Shown in pieces: positions 43,229 to 52,751 of a stretch of DNA of 64,000 bases. The notes beneath the pieces were generated by a model that was not told the DNA's origin, made no database searches, and saw only the letters and a program-made list of their open reading frames with translations. The stretch is from positions 1,894,501 through 1,958,500 of the forward strand of contig AP025573.1 of NCBI GenBank assembly GCA_022845895.1, written 5' to 3'. Source of the stretch: Lachnospiraceae bacterium (GTDB lineage: Bacteria; Bacillota; Clostridia; Lachnospirales; Lachnospiraceae). The translations under genes and the position numbers were made by a program. Numbering within the stretch: the stretch's first letter is position 1; the number at the start of each line of letters is the position of its first letter.

Positions 43229-43257
43229 TTGTATGGATATGGTTGATTTTTTATGAT
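43229..43257 (+). promoter_or_regulatory. Candidate promoter of the aminoacyl-histidine dipeptidase gene
   Basis: TTGTAT (43229-43234), 17-nt spacer, TATGAT (43252-43257), about 60 nt before the ATG. Confidence 0.45.
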
Positions 43258-43314
43258 GACTGTGACAGAATGTAAGATAGAAATAAAAGTCTAATGAAGA
43301 GAGGTTAAAGTAAT

Positions 43315-44763
43315 ATGGCAGTATTAGATCAGCTGGAACCAAAGAAAGTATTTCAATTTTTTGAAGAGCTGTGCCAGATTCCGCACGGCACATTTGACAC
43401 GAAACGCATCAGCGACCACTGTACAGCCTTTGCCAGGGAGCGTGGGCTTGAAGTCTTTCAGGACGATGCAAACAACGTAATCATCAGAAAACCAGGTACG
43501 AAAGGATACGAAGACAGCGAGCCTGTCATCCTTCAGGGGCACCTGGATATGGTGTGTGAGAAAAGGCCGGAGTCTTCCCACGATTTTGCAAGGGAAGGGC
43601 TTGAACTGTATGTAGAGGACGGATACGTCAGGGCAAAAGATACCACATTAGGTGGGGACGATGGTATCGCCGTGGCGATGATGATGGCTGTTCTGGACAG
43701 TACCGATATACCCCATCCTCCCATTGAAGCAGTATTTACTACAGATGAAGAAGTAGGCATGGGTGGGGCCATGGCTATCGACTTGTCTGTACTGAAGGGG
43801 AGGAAGCTGATCAATATCGATTCGGAAGAAGAAGGGATACTGACGACAGGATGTGCCGGTGGATTCCGTTATGAGACGGTCATTCCAATCCACAGGGAAA
43901 AGAAGACAGGTACAGTCATTACACTCAAAATCCACGGCCTCCAGGGCGGACACTCAGGAATTGAGATACATAAGCAGCGCGGCAATGCACACAAAATGAT
44001 GGGACGACTTCTAAACCGCATCGGACAGACGATAGAGATAGCTCTGGCAGAGATAAACGGAGGTTCCAAAGACAACGTGATTGCCATGGAATCCACTGCG
44101 GAAATCCTCGTGGCAGACAAAGATGCCGCTGTAGTAAAAGCGTTGGCAGAAGAAATGAAAGCCGTCTGGGATAATGAGTTTATGGGAGATGAGCCGGGGC
44201 TTGCGGTAAAAGCAGATGCATCCGCAGATTCCACTGTAGACGTATGTGACAAGGCCAGTACAGAACGTGTCATATCCTATCTTGTCATGTGCCCGTTCGG
44301 CGTTCAGGGATACAGCAGAAAGCTAAAAGGCCTTGTAGAGACGTCGATGAACATCGGCATCATAGAGACGGCAGCCGATCACGTTAAGACGGTATATCTG
44401 GCCAGAAGCTCTGTGGAGAGCAAAAAGCAGGAGATGAAAGAGCTGCTGGCAACATGTGCAAAAGCAGCAGGAGGCGAAGGGAAGAGCTTTAACGAATATC
44501 CTGCATGGCAGTTCAACCCGGATTCAGAACTCCGCCGCATCATGGAGGATGTATATGAGGACATGTTTGGAAAAGCGCCGGAAGTGACAACCGTGCACGC
44601 AGGACTGGAATGCGGCCTTTTCCTTGGCAAGAAGCCGGATCTCGACTGTGTATCAGTCGGACCGGATATCATGGATGTACACTCCTTTAATGAGCACCTC
44701 GGCATAGAGTCCACGGCCCGCACCTGGAAATATCTGCAGGCAGTGCTCGCAAAGTGTAAATAA
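43315..44763 (+). CDS. pepD: Aminoacyl-histidine dipeptidase (PepD, M20 family)
   Basis: Cytoplasmic zinc dipeptidase that cleaves Xaa-His dipeptides. Metal-site residues: His76 and Asp78 in QGHLDMVCEK, Asp115 in GGDDGIAVAM, the Glu pair near 145 in TTDEEVGMGGA, and a C-terminal His in TVHAGLECG. The inserted lid domain contains GLQGGHSGIEIHKQRGNA. 482 residues, normal. Single gene, followed by a terminator. Confidence 0.95.
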   Translation: MAVLDQLEPKKVFQFFEELCQIPHGTFDTKRISDHCTAFARERGLEVFQDDANNVIIRKPGTKGYEDSEPVILQGHLDMVCEKRPESSHDFAREGLELYVEDGYVRAKDTTLGGDDGIAVAMMMAVLDSTDIPHPPIEAVFTTDEEVGMGGAMAIDLSVLKGRKLINIDSEEEGILTTGCAGGFRYETVIPIHREKKTGTVITLKIHGLQGGHSGIEIHKQRGNAHKMMGRLLNRIGQTIEIALAEINGGSKDNVIAMESTAEILVADKDAAVVKALAEEMKAVWDNEFMGDEPGLAVKADASADSTVDVCDKASTERVISYLVMCPFGVQGYSRKLKGLVETSMNIGIIETAADHVKTVYLARSSVESKKQEMKELLATCAKAAGGEGKSFNEYPAWQFNPDSELRRIMEDVYEDMFGKAPEVTTVHAGLECGLFLGKKPDLDCVSVGPDIMDVHSFNEHLGIESTARTWKYLQAVLAKCK

Positions 44764-44780
44764 ACAGGAACAGGCGTCAG

Positions 44781-44822
44781 GAGGCGGTCCCAAAGAATTA
44801 GTCTTGGGACGGCCTCTTTTTT
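44781..44822 (+). terminator. Intrinsic terminator after pepD
   Basis: GAGGC-G-GTCCCAA pairs with TTGGGAC-G-GCCTC, followed by six T. One unpaired G on each side. Confidence 0.85.
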
Positions 44823-44849
44823 CATATATTAAAATAAAAAGGATATTTT

Positions 44850-45563
44850 ATGAAACGTATGAGACCTGGCAAGATGCTTCTGGTCCTGTTTATCACGGCA
44901 TTCTCTACCGTCCTTCTTACCGGACATATATATAACCGTGCAGTCATCAACAGGATGCAAAAAGAGACGATAGCGAACCTGGAATACCGCGCTGATTTTT
45001 ACTCTGACGCTATGCGTAGGGATAAGGATAAGCTTTCCAAAGGATGCAGAAATCTGCTTGAAAATGTGGAAAACGAAGCGAGTTATTTTCCGATTCCCGA
45101 ATCCACTGTGGATAAGTCGCTGACCGTATCCTTTGTAGACACATGGATGGCAGAGCGGAAATATAACGGAACGAGCGGACACGAAGGCACAGATATCATG
45201 GCTGTAAAGAATGAGAGAGGACTTTATCCGGTACTCAGCATGACAGACGGGACGGTTACGAACCTTGGATGGCTGGAGAAAGGGGGTTACCGCGTCGGAA
45301 TCACCTCGGATAGTGGTACATATTATTACTACGCGCATCTCGACTCCTATGGCAACATACAGAAAGGCGACAAGATAAAGGCGGGGCAGTTCATCGGATA
45401 TATGGGAGATTCCGGATATGGTGAGGAAGGAACGACCGGACAGTTTGATGTGCACCTGCATTTTGGAATCTACTCTTATGAGACGGGCGAGGAGATCAGC
45501 GTCAATCCATACTATGTCCTTCTGTCGCTTGAAAAGAAGAAATTAAAATATTCATATTCCTAG
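44850..45563 (+). CDS. M23 family metallopeptidase (LytM-like), membrane-anchored
   Basis: Zinc endopeptidase domain outside the membrane: signal-anchor helix (about residues 8-27), a helical stretch, and a C-terminal LytM fold with zinc ligands His111 and Asp115 (GHEGTDIMA) and His204 of HLHFG (202-206). The loop YYYAHLDSYGNIQKGDKIKAG is also typical. 237 residues. Such proteins cleave peptidoglycan crosslinks or, when degenerate, activate others; the ligands here are intact. Expressed alone. Confidence 0.9.
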   Translation: MKRMRPGKMLLVLFITAFSTVLLTGHIYNRAVINRMQKETIANLEYRADFYSDAMRRDKDKLSKGCRNLLENVENEASYFPIPESTVDKSLTVSFVDTWMAERKYNGTSGHEGTDIMAVKNERGLYPVLSMTDGTVTNLGWLEKGGYRVGITSDSGTYYYYAHLDSYGNIQKGDKIKAGQFIGYMGDSGYGEEGTTGQFDVHLHFGIYSYETGEEISVNPYYVLLSLEKKKLKYSYS

Positions 45564-45644
45564 AGTTATGATAACGAATATGTTATACTAAACTATGTAT
45601 GTACAGATAATTTAAATTGTAACTACATATGGAGGAATTACGAC

Positions 45645-47027
45645 ATGAATCTGCCTTGTGCATTTGAAGATAAGATGAAGGGACTGCTTGGAGACGAGTA
45701 TCCTGACTATATAGCATGCTACGATGAGCCAAGATACTATGGACTTCGCGTCAATACGAATAAAATTACGGTAGAAGAATTTGAAAGGATATGTCCGTTT
45801 GACATCACGCCTATTCCGTGGATTTCAAATGGATACTACTATGACGGAGAGGCAGTGTCCCCGTCAAGGCACCCATACTATTTTGCAGGTTTGTATTACC
45901 TGCAGGAACCAAGTGCGATGACGCCGGCCAGCCGGCTTCCCGTAGAACAGGGGGACAAGGTGCTGGATCTGTGTGCCGCGCCCGGAGGAAAAGCGACAGA
46001 GCTTGGCGCAAAGCTTATGGATACCGGCGTGCTTGCCGCCAACGATATCAGCAGTTCAAGAGCGAAAGGCCTGTTGAAGAACATCGAAGTCTTTGGAATC
46101 GGAAATATGCTTATACTGAGCGAAGAGCCTGGCAAGCTGTCCGGATACTTTTCGGAGTATTTTGATAAGATACTCATCGATGCACCATGTTCCGGGGAAG
46201 GTATGTTCCGTAAAGACAAGAAAATGGTTAAAGCTTGGGAAGAGCACGGGCCGGAATATTTCAGCGGCATCCAGAAAAGTATCATCGTCCAGGCTGCCGA
46301 TATGCTGAAACCTGGAGGACTGCTGCTGTATTCTACCTGTACGTTTGACGGACGAGAGAATGAGCAGGCGGTGGCATATCTGCTGAAGAACCGCCCGGAA
46401 TTCAAGATTGTGGATATGGAGCAGTATGAAGGGTTTCGTCCCGGACGCCCGGAACTGACGGAGACAAAGGATCCCGCAATAGCAAAAACCGTTCGTATCT
46501 TTCCACATCATATGAAAGGAGAGGGGCATTACCTTGCGCTCCTTAGAAAGGACGGAGGCATTTGCAGGGAGGACTGCTTCTCACCCCTCAAGAGAAGCCG
46601 TATAAAACTGCCTGCAGAATTGGAAGCGTTCATGGAGAACGTATCGTGGGAGCTGGACCGGACCAGGATAGATATAAGAGGAGAACGTATCTATTACATG
46701 CCGGAAGGGCTTCCAGACCTGAGAGGAATCCGCTTTCTGAGGACGGGCCTGCTTATGGGCGAACTTAAGAAGAATCGCTTCGAACCAAGCCAGGCACTGG
46801 CTATGTACATGAAAAAAGGAGACTATGAGCATACTATAGATCTTTCCGCAAAGGATGAGCGGGTTTCCAGATATCTGAAAGGGGAGACGGTCGATACTGA
46901 GGGTATGGGGACAGGCAAAAGCAAAGGCTGGCATCTTATCTGCGTGGATGGCTATCCGCTCGGGTGGGGCAAGCTCTCAGGAGGAATCCTAAAGAATAAG
47001 TATCTTCCCGGATGGAGGCTGTGCTGA
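45645..47027 (+). CDS. RsmF-like rRNA (cytosine-C5)-methyltransferase
   Basis: NOL1/NOP2/Sun-family m5C methyltransferase with SAM site LCAAPGGKATELG, catalytic pair Cys182 (DAPCSGEGMFRKD) and Cys232 (YSTCTFDGRENE). The C-terminal third has RsmF features, including a PUA-like end GYPLGWGKLSGG with KNKYLPGWR. 460 residues. The target is probably 16S C1407, by homology only. It overlaps the pseudouridine synthase gene by one base. Confidence 0.9.
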   Translation: MNLPCAFEDKMKGLLGDEYPDYIACYDEPRYYGLRVNTNKITVEEFERICPFDITPIPWISNGYYYDGEAVSPSRHPYYFAGLYYLQEPSAMTPASRLPVEQGDKVLDLCAAPGGKATELGAKLMDTGVLAANDISSSRAKGLLKNIEVFGIGNMLILSEEPGKLSGYFSEYFDKILIDAPCSGEGMFRKDKKMVKAWEEHGPEYFSGIQKSIIVQAADMLKPGGLLLYSTCTFDGRENEQAVAYLLKNRPEFKIVDMEQYEGFRPGRPELTETKDPAIAKTVRIFPHHMKGEGHYLALLRKDGGICREDCFSPLKRSRIKLPAELEAFMENVSWELDRTRIDIRGERIYYMPEGLPDLRGIRFLRTGLLMGELKKNRFEPSQALAMYMKKGDYEHTIDLSAKDERVSRYLKGETVDTEGMGTGKSKGWHLICVDGYPLGWGKLSGGILKNKYLPGWRLC

Positions 47028-47755
47028 TGATAAGGCTTGATAAATATCTGGCGGATATGGGCATCGGAACACGGCAGGAAGTGAAGAAATATATCCGGAA
47101 GGGGAAGATTACGGTAGATGGAGCCGTCGTCAGATCTCCGGAATACAAAGTGGACGAGGATAGCGCAGTATGCTGCGGTGGCAGCCGGATCGATTATGAA
47201 GCGTATGAATACTATATGCTGAACAAGCCGGCCGGTGTCGTGTCTGCAACCGAGGACCAAAGTGAAACGACGGTCATTGACCTGATAAAAGAAAAGAGAA
47301 GGAAGGACCTTTTTCCGGTCGGCCGGCTTGATAAAGACACGGAAGGGCTGCTGCTTATCACGAATGACGGGGCGCTTGCCCACCGTCTGCTGTCACCGAA
47401 GAGACATGTCGATAAGGTGTATTATGTCCGGGTCAAAGGAGAAGTTACGCAAGAAGATGTGCGTGCCATGGCAGAAGGCATGGATATCGGGAATTCTGCT
47501 TTGGAAGAATGGACCAAGCCGGCTGTTCTGGATATCATATCCAGTGGACGTAAGTCGGCTGTAAGGCTTACCATACAGGAGGGGAAATATCATCAGGTAA
47601 AGCGTATGTTCCTGGCAAGAGGTAAGGAAGTCACCTATCTGAAGCGGGAGCGGATGGGCCCCCTTGCCCTCGACGAATCACTGCAGCCGGGAGAGTACCG
47701 AAGACTTACAGAAGAGGAGCTAAGAGAGATACATGAAACAGACAGGCATGCTTAA
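47027..47755 (+). CDS. RsuA-family pseudouridine synthase
   Basis: Converts uridine to pseudouridine in rRNA. N-terminal S4 domain (MIRLDKYLADMGIGTRQEVK) and catalytic Asp102 in PVGRLDKDTEGLLLITNDG. 242 residues, close to RsuA. It overlaps the preceding stop codon (TGATGA) and has a GGAGG site, so the ATG at 47027 is used rather than 47012. The exact site, such as U516 of 16S rRNA, is inferred by family only. Confidence 0.93.
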   Translation: MIRLDKYLADMGIGTRQEVKKYIRKGKITVDGAVVRSPEYKVDEDSAVCCGGSRIDYEAYEYYMLNKPAGVVSATEDQSETTVIDLIKEKRRKDLFPVGRLDKDTEGLLLITNDGALAHRLLSPKRHVDKVYYVRVKGEVTQEDVRAMAEGMDIGNSALEEWTKPAVLDIISSGRKSAVRLTIQEGKYHQVKRMFLARGKEVTYLKRERMGPLALDESLQPGEYRRLTEEELREIHETDRHA

Positions 47756-48419
47756 AGATATGGAGGCAATCATATTCGATATGGACGGTACGCTTCTGGA
47801 TTCCATGTGGATATGGCCATCCGTGGATGATGATTACCTCCGCAAGTATCATCTGGATAAGCCGGAAGACTTTCATGAGATGATGGAAGGGAAAAGCTAT
47901 ATCGAAGTGGCGCAGCTTTTTCTGGATATCTTCCCATGTCTTGATCAGACGCTGGATGAAGTCATGGATGAATGGATGGAGATGACATATGACAAGTACA
48001 TCCATTCTGTAGATATGAAGGAAGGGGCTCATGAATTCATTCTGGACATGCGCGCCCAGGGGATGAAAATCGGTATTGCCACCAGCAACTCCAACGTGCT
48101 GGCGGATGCAGCGCTTAATGCCCATTCTATCCGCCCGCTGTTCGATTCTGTGCATAGTGCGTGCGAGGTGGAAAAGGGGAAGCCTTCCCCGGATGTGTAC
48201 CTGCTCGTGGCAGAAGAGATGCATGTCCCGCCGCAGCGCTGCCTCGTCTTTGAAGATGTCCCGATGGGCATACTGGCAGGCAAACGGGCGGGAATGAAAG
48301 TGTGCGGGGTGGATGATGATTTTTCCAGGCCCCAGGAAGCCAGAAAAAAAGAGCTGGCCGATTATTACATACAGAGCTATTACGACATCAGTAAAGGAAC
48401 TTATGAGGTATTGACATGA
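47733..48419 (+). CDS. HAD-family phosphatase (beta-phosphoglucomutase-like)
   Basis: 228-residue HAD hydrolase with the nucleophile motif FDMDGTLLDS (Asp16, Asp18), a helical cap, IATSNSNVL (motif II), a lysine near EVEKGKPSPDVYL and VFEDVPMGILAGKRAGM. Similar to GS1/YhcW-like phosphatases; substrate unknown. Start overlaps the rsuA-like gene by 23 nt with GAGG upstream. It overlaps the YgiQ gene by ATGA. Confidence 0.88.
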   Translation: MKQTGMLKDMEAIIFDMDGTLLDSMWIWPSVDDDYLRKYHLDKPEDFHEMMEGKSYIEVAQLFLDIFPCLDQTLDEVMDEWMEMTYDKYIHSVDMKEGAHEFILDMRAQGMKIGIATSNSNVLADAALNAHSIRPLFDSVHSACEVEKGKPSPDVYLLVAEEMHVPPQRCLVFEDVPMGILAGKRAGMKVCGVDDDFSRPQEARKKELADYYIQSYYDISKGTYEVLT

Positions 48420-50326
48420 GAAAAGGATTCTTACCAATCTGCAGACAGGATATGGAGGAGAGAGGATGGGAGCGGCCGGACTTTGTCTATGTGTCCGGGG
48501 ACGCTTACGTGGATCATCCGTCTTTTGGCCACGCAATCATAACAAGAACGCTCGAGGCTTATGGGTATAAGGTGGCGGTCATACCACAGCCGGACTGGAA
48601 AGATAAGAATAGTATCACTGTATTTGGAGAACCGAGACTGGGCTTTCTCGTGTCCTCCGGCAATATGGATTCCATGGTGAACCACTACTCGGTGTCAAAG
48701 AAGAGGAGGAAGACGGATGCATTTACACCGGGCGGGGTGATGGGCAGACGTCCGGACTATGCTACCGCCGTGTATTGTAATCTTATCCGGCAGGTGTATA
48801 AGAAGACGCCGGTTATCATAGGGGGAATCGAGGCGAGCCTTAGAAGGCTTGCCCATTACGATTACTGGTCGGATAAGCTGAAGCGTTCCGTGCTGCTGGA
48901 TTCCGGAGCAGACCTCATCTCATATGGCATGGGCGAGCTCTCTGTCATAGAGATAGCAGAAGCGCTCGATGCCGGCATAGATGTCAAAGATATCACCTAT
49001 ATTCCAGGTACGGTGTGCAAGGTCAGAGATCTGGATAGCGTGTACGATGCGGAAATCCTTCCATCCTTTGAAGAGCTGAAGCAAGACAGGCTTAATTATG
49101 CCAGGAGCTTCTATACGCAGTATTGCAATACTGATCCCTATTCAGGCAGACGGCTTGTGGAGCCTTATGGAGAGCACCTGTATGTCGTGCAGAATCCTCC
49201 GTCCAGGCCATTGTCCACGCCGGAGATGGACCGCGTATACAGCTATCCCTATATGAGGACCTACCATCCGGTCTATGAAAAAGACGGAGGAGTACCCGCT
49301 ATATCGGAAGTCAGATTCAGCCTGGTGAGCAACCGGGGGTGCTTCGGGGGCTGCAATTTCTGCGCGCTGACGTTTCATCAGGGCAGGATAATGCAAGTCC
49401 GAAGCCATGAGTCGCTTCTGGCAGAGGCAGGCCGGTTCATATGGGAAGAGGATTTTAAAGGATATATACATGATGTGGGCGGGCCTACGGCGAACTTTCG
49501 GCACCCTTCCTGCAGCAGACAGCTCGAATCCGGCGTATGCAAGGAGAGGCAGTGCCTGTTTCCGAAGCCGTGCGGCAACCTGAACGTGGACCATAAGGAC
49601 TATACCGTACTGCTCAGAAAGCTGAGAGAACTGCCGGGGGTTAAGAAGGTGTTCATCCGCTCCGGTATCCGTTTCGATTATGTAATGGCTGATAGGGACG
49701 ACACCTTCTTCCGGGAACTGTGCCGACACCATGTCAGCGGGCAGCTGAAGGTAGCTCCGGAACATGTAGCGGACGCGGTGCTGACAAGGATGGGAAAGCC
49801 GGAGAACAGCGTGTACCAGGCGTTCGTCAGGAAATATAATAAGATAAATGAAGAAATAGGCAAAGAGCAGTACCTCGTCCCGTATCTCATGTCCTCTCAC
49901 CCCGGTTCTACGATGAAAGAGGCCGTGGAGCTGGCGGAATATCTGAGAGATCAAGGATATATGCCGGAACAGGTGCAGGATTTCTATCCGACGCCGTCTA
50001 CCATAGCCACGTGTATGTATTATACCGGGGTGGATCCGAGAGATATGAAACCGGTATATGTGCCAAAGAATCCTCATGAGAAGGCGATGCAGCGGGCCTT
50101 GATCCAATACCGGAACCCGAAGAACTACGATCTCGTCCTTGAGGCACTTAAGACAGCAGGACGCATGGATCTGGTAGGTTACGACAGACGCTGCCTGATA
50201 AGGCCGCGCCATCCTAATGGAGGGAAATCCTTTCCATCGGAGGGCGGACGAAAAAGCCAGGACAACAGGACGCCGAGAAAGAAAAAGACCATTCGTAATG
50301 TCCATAAGAAAAAGAAAACAGGATAG
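48416..50326 (+). CDS. YgiQ family radical SAM protein
   Basis: Radical SAM enzyme of 636 residues. N-terminal DUF3362-type part (YVSGDAYVDHPSFGHAII), then the cluster motif CFGGCNFC with Cys309, Cys313, Cys316, and the typical QVQDFYPTPSTIATCMYYTG segment, ending with a basic tail. YgiQ proteins are widespread, function unknown. Coupled to the HAD gene by a 4-nt overlap. Confidence 0.93.
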   Translation: MRKGFLPICRQDMEERGWERPDFVYVSGDAYVDHPSFGHAIITRTLEAYGYKVAVIPQPDWKDKNSITVFGEPRLGFLVSSGNMDSMVNHYSVSKKRRKTDAFTPGGVMGRRPDYATAVYCNLIRQVYKKTPVIIGGIEASLRRLAHYDYWSDKLKRSVLLDSGADLISYGMGELSVIEIAEALDAGIDVKDITYIPGTVCKVRDLDSVYDAEILPSFEELKQDRLNYARSFYTQYCNTDPYSGRRLVEPYGEHLYVVQNPPSRPLSTPEMDRVYSYPYMRTYHPVYEKDGGVPAISEVRFSLVSNRGCFGGCNFCALTFHQGRIMQVRSHESLLAEAGRFIWEEDFKGYIHDVGGPTANFRHPSCSRQLESGVCKERQCLFPKPCGNLNVDHKDYTVLLRKLRELPGVKKVFIRSGIRFDYVMADRDDTFFRELCRHHVSGQLKVAPEHVADAVLTRMGKPENSVYQAFVRKYNKINEEIGKEQYLVPYLMSSHPGSTMKEAVELAEYLRDQGYMPEQVQDFYPTPSTIATCMYYTGVDPRDMKPVYVPKNPHEKAMQRALIQYRNPKNYDLVLEALKTAGRMDLVGYDRRCLIRPRHPNGGKSFPSEGGRKSQDNRTPRKKKTIRNVHKKKKTG

Positions 50327-50337
50327 GAGGCAGAACA

Positions 50338-51126
50338 ATGAAAATTGCATTAATTACAGGTGCATCCTCCGGTCTAGGCCGGGAATTTGCAAGACAGATA
50401 CCGAAGCTGTACCGGAAGCTGGATGAGATATGGCTGGCCGCGAGAAGCACGGATAAGCTGAAAGAGCTCGCTAAAGAGCTTCCTCTTCCTGTGCGTATTT
50501 TTGACGGAGATTTGACGCGGGATTATATATACGATAGAATCAAAAAAGAACTGGAACGGCAGTCAGCCGACATACGTATGCTGGTCAATGCCGCCGGATA
50601 CGGTGCCATAGGCGACGCAATCGATATCGACGTGCCTGCACAGGCCGGCATGATTGATCTGAACTGCAGGGCTTTGACAAAGATGACGCTCCTGTGCATC
50701 CCATATATGTCAAAAGGCAGCCGGATAATCCAGATGGCCTCTGCGGCAGCGTTTGCTCCGCAGCCCGGCTTTGCCGTCTATGCGGCTACCAAATCTTATG
50801 TATACAGCTTTGCAAGAGGGTTGGGCGGCGAATTGAAAAGCAGAGGAATCATAACGACTGTGGTATGTCCTGGTCCGGTAGATACGGCCTTTTTCGAGCG
50901 GGCGGGGAATACCGGCGACAGCTTGAAATGGAAATTTATGTCCGGACCCGTGGAAGTGGCACACAAAGCACTTGCCGACGCGGCGAACAGACGGGAGACG
51001 TCCGTGTACGGAGCGGCTATGAAGGCAGCCAGGATTGCAGCCAGGCTGCTTCCTGACAGGCTTGTTATCCGGCTGATGAGGGCAGACAGCAAAAAGCAGA
51101 ATAAGGGAGACGAAAGAATACGATGA
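50338..51126 (+). CDS. Short-chain dehydrogenase/reductase
   Basis: NAD(P)-dependent oxidoreductase with TGASSGLGREFA (residues 7-18), NAAGYG and the catalytic Tyr148-x3-Lys152 (YAATK), preceded by QMASAAAFAPQPGF. 262 residues. It resembles the DltE/YqjQ-type classical SDRs; substrate unknown. GGAGG ribosome site. It overlaps the next gene by 4 nt. Confidence 0.9.
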   Translation: MKIALITGASSGLGREFARQIPKLYRKLDEIWLAARSTDKLKELAKELPLPVRIFDGDLTRDYIYDRIKKELERQSADIRMLVNAAGYGAIGDAIDIDVPAQAGMIDLNCRALTKMTLLCIPYMSKGSRIIQMASAAAFAPQPGFAVYAATKSYVYSFARGLGGELKSRGIITTVVCPGPVDTAFFERAGNTGDSLKWKFMSGPVEVAHKALADAANRRETSVYGAAMKAARIAARLLPDRLVIRLMRADSKKQNKGDERIR

Positions 51127-51698
51127 AGATACAAAAAGGCCAGCCGGGATATATCAAAGCACAGAAGCAGAAGCTGCTCATGTTTACGATTGTGGAGTTT
51201 GCAATCGTGGCGGCTCTGCTGCTGCTTGGATACTTCCAGACGGGAACGAAGCTGAATCTGCTGACTGCGGTTGCCGTGCTTGGGTGTCTGCCGGCTTCGA
51301 AGATGCTGGTTGAATTTATAGCGATCGCGCCGTATAAAGCCATAGATTCCGAAAAATATAAAGAGACAGAAGAAAAAGCAGCGCTGCTGACGACCGCTTA
51401 TGATATGGTCATCACAAGCAAGGAGAAGATAATGCCGGTGGATGCGATTGTCATCTCAGGCAATACGGTCTGCGGATATGCTTCCAACCCGAAGACGGAT
51501 GCGGCCAAGGCGGCAATGCATATAAAAGAGACGCTGCGCCAGAACCACATAGAAAAGGTGGCGGTCAAGATATTCAGCGACTATGTGGCATTTATTACCA
51601 GGGCGGAAGGGATGAACAGCATCGCCGCCATCGACAGGCCTGACAGCAAGGATTTGGAACAAAGGATACGCAGCGCCATACTAAGCACTTCTATGTAG
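51123..51698 (+). CDS. Conserved hypothetical membrane protein
   Basis: Not recognised. 191 residues, with two closely spaced membrane helices (about 19-37 and 44-62) and a cytoplasmic alpha/beta domain of about 125 residues (DAIVISGNTVCGYASNPKTD, then EKVAVKIFSDYVAFITRAEG). Coupled by ATGA overlap to the SDR gene. No known motif. Confidence 0.7.
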   Translation: MKIQKGQPGYIKAQKQKLLMFTIVEFAIVAALLLLGYFQTGTKLNLLTAVAVLGCLPASKMLVEFIAIAPYKAIDSEKYKETEEKAALLTTAYDMVITSKEKIMPVDAIVISGNTVCGYASNPKTDAAKAAMHIKETLRQNHIEKVAVKIFSDYVAFITRAEGMNSIAAIDRPDSKDLEQRIRSAILSTSM

Positions 51699-51737
51699 AT
51701 TTTAACGCGGAAAGGATTATTCCTAAACAGAACCACT

Positions 51738-52751
51738 ATGAAGAATATCATAATAAAGCCAAACGAATCAGAGCAGCGGCTCGATAAATTTCTGAAGAAA
51801 TACCTGAGCGGCGCGCCGGGGAGCTTCATCTATAAGATGCTCCGCAAGAAAAATATAACGCTGAACGGCGCCAGGGCCGCCGGCAGTGAAAAGCTTCACG
51901 CCGGAGATGAGGTGAGGCTCTTCCTTTCGGATGAGACGGTTGAAAAGTTTGCCGGGATTCCTGTCCCTGTTATAGAAGCAGGCCAGAAGATCCGTCTTGA
52001 TATCATCTACGAGGACAGGCATATCCTCCTCGTCAACAAGCCGGCCGGCATGCTGTCGCAGAAGGCGGAGAAGACAGATGTCTCGCTCGTCGAGCAGGTG
52101 ATATCTTATCTGCTTGACAGCGGCCAGCTTACGAAGGAGGAGCTGCAGACCTTCCACCCGTCCATATGCAACCGGCTGGACCGCAACACGAGCGGGCTCG
52201 TAGTGGCCGGGAAAACGCTGGCAGGGCTTCAGGCGTTCAGCAGCATGTTCCGGGACAGGAACCTGCGCAAATACTATCTCTGTATCGTGAAGGGGAAGGT
52301 GGACAGGCCTTCGCATATCAAAGGGTTCCTTATCAAGAATGACAAGACGAACGAAGTGGAGATCGTACAGGAACGGTACGGCGGCAAGGCGGTTCCCATA
52401 GAGACAGAGTACACCCCCCTGGCTTACAGCGGGGCGCTTACCCTCCTGAAAGTGCATCTGATCACAGGCCGCACCCATCAGATACGGGCGCATCTGGCCT
52501 ACGTATCCCACCCGCTGTGTGGAGATTACAAGTACGGAGACAGAGCGGTGAATGACCGGTTCAGACAGTTGTATGGCGTCACGTCACAGCTGCTCCACTC
52601 ATATGAGCTCGTCCTTCCACACATGGAAGGGGAATTGTCGGCATTGTCAGACAGAAGATTCCGGGCTCCGGTGCCGGATATATTTCAGAAAGTGATAAAG
52701 GAGACAGCATGGGAACATGGAACTCAAGAGGCCTTAGAGGTTCTACGTTAG
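51738..52751 (+). CDS. RluA-family pseudouridine synthase
   Basis: N-terminal S4 domain (SEQRLDKFLKKYLSGAPGSF) and the catalytic core with VNKPAGML (100-106) and NRLDRNTSGLVVAGK, in which Asp148 is the nucleophile; ITGRTHQIRAHLA is the other hallmark. 337 residues. Modifies 23S rRNA or tRNA; the exact target cannot be told. Its 3' end overlaps the RecU gene by 43 nt. Confidence 0.94.
   Translation: MKNIIIKPNESEQRLDKFLKKYLSGAPGSFIYKMLRKKNITLNGARAAGSEKLHAGDEVRLFLSDETVEKFAGIPVPVIEAGQKIRLDIIYEDRHILLVNKPAGMLSQKAEKTDVSLVEQVISYLLDSGQLTKEELQTFHPSICNRLDRNTSGLVVAGKTLAGLQAFSSMFRDRNLRKYYLCIVKGKVDRPSHIKGFLIKNDKTNEVEIVQERYGGKAVPIETEYTPLAYSGALTLLKVHLITGRTHQIRAHLAYVSHPLCGDYKYGDRAVNDRFRQLYGVTSQLLHSYELVLPHMEGELSALSDRRFRAPVPDIFQKVIKETAWEHGTQEALEVLR

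Noticed and set aside
47706..48536. 276-codon frame on the - strand
   Set aside because: Antisense to the HAD gene and the start of YgiQ; no independent support.
49142..50350. 402-codon open frame on the - strand
   Set aside because: Fully antisense to the YgiQ radical SAM gene, which has its cluster cysteines and coupling to neighbours; the - strand frame has no ribosome site or domain.
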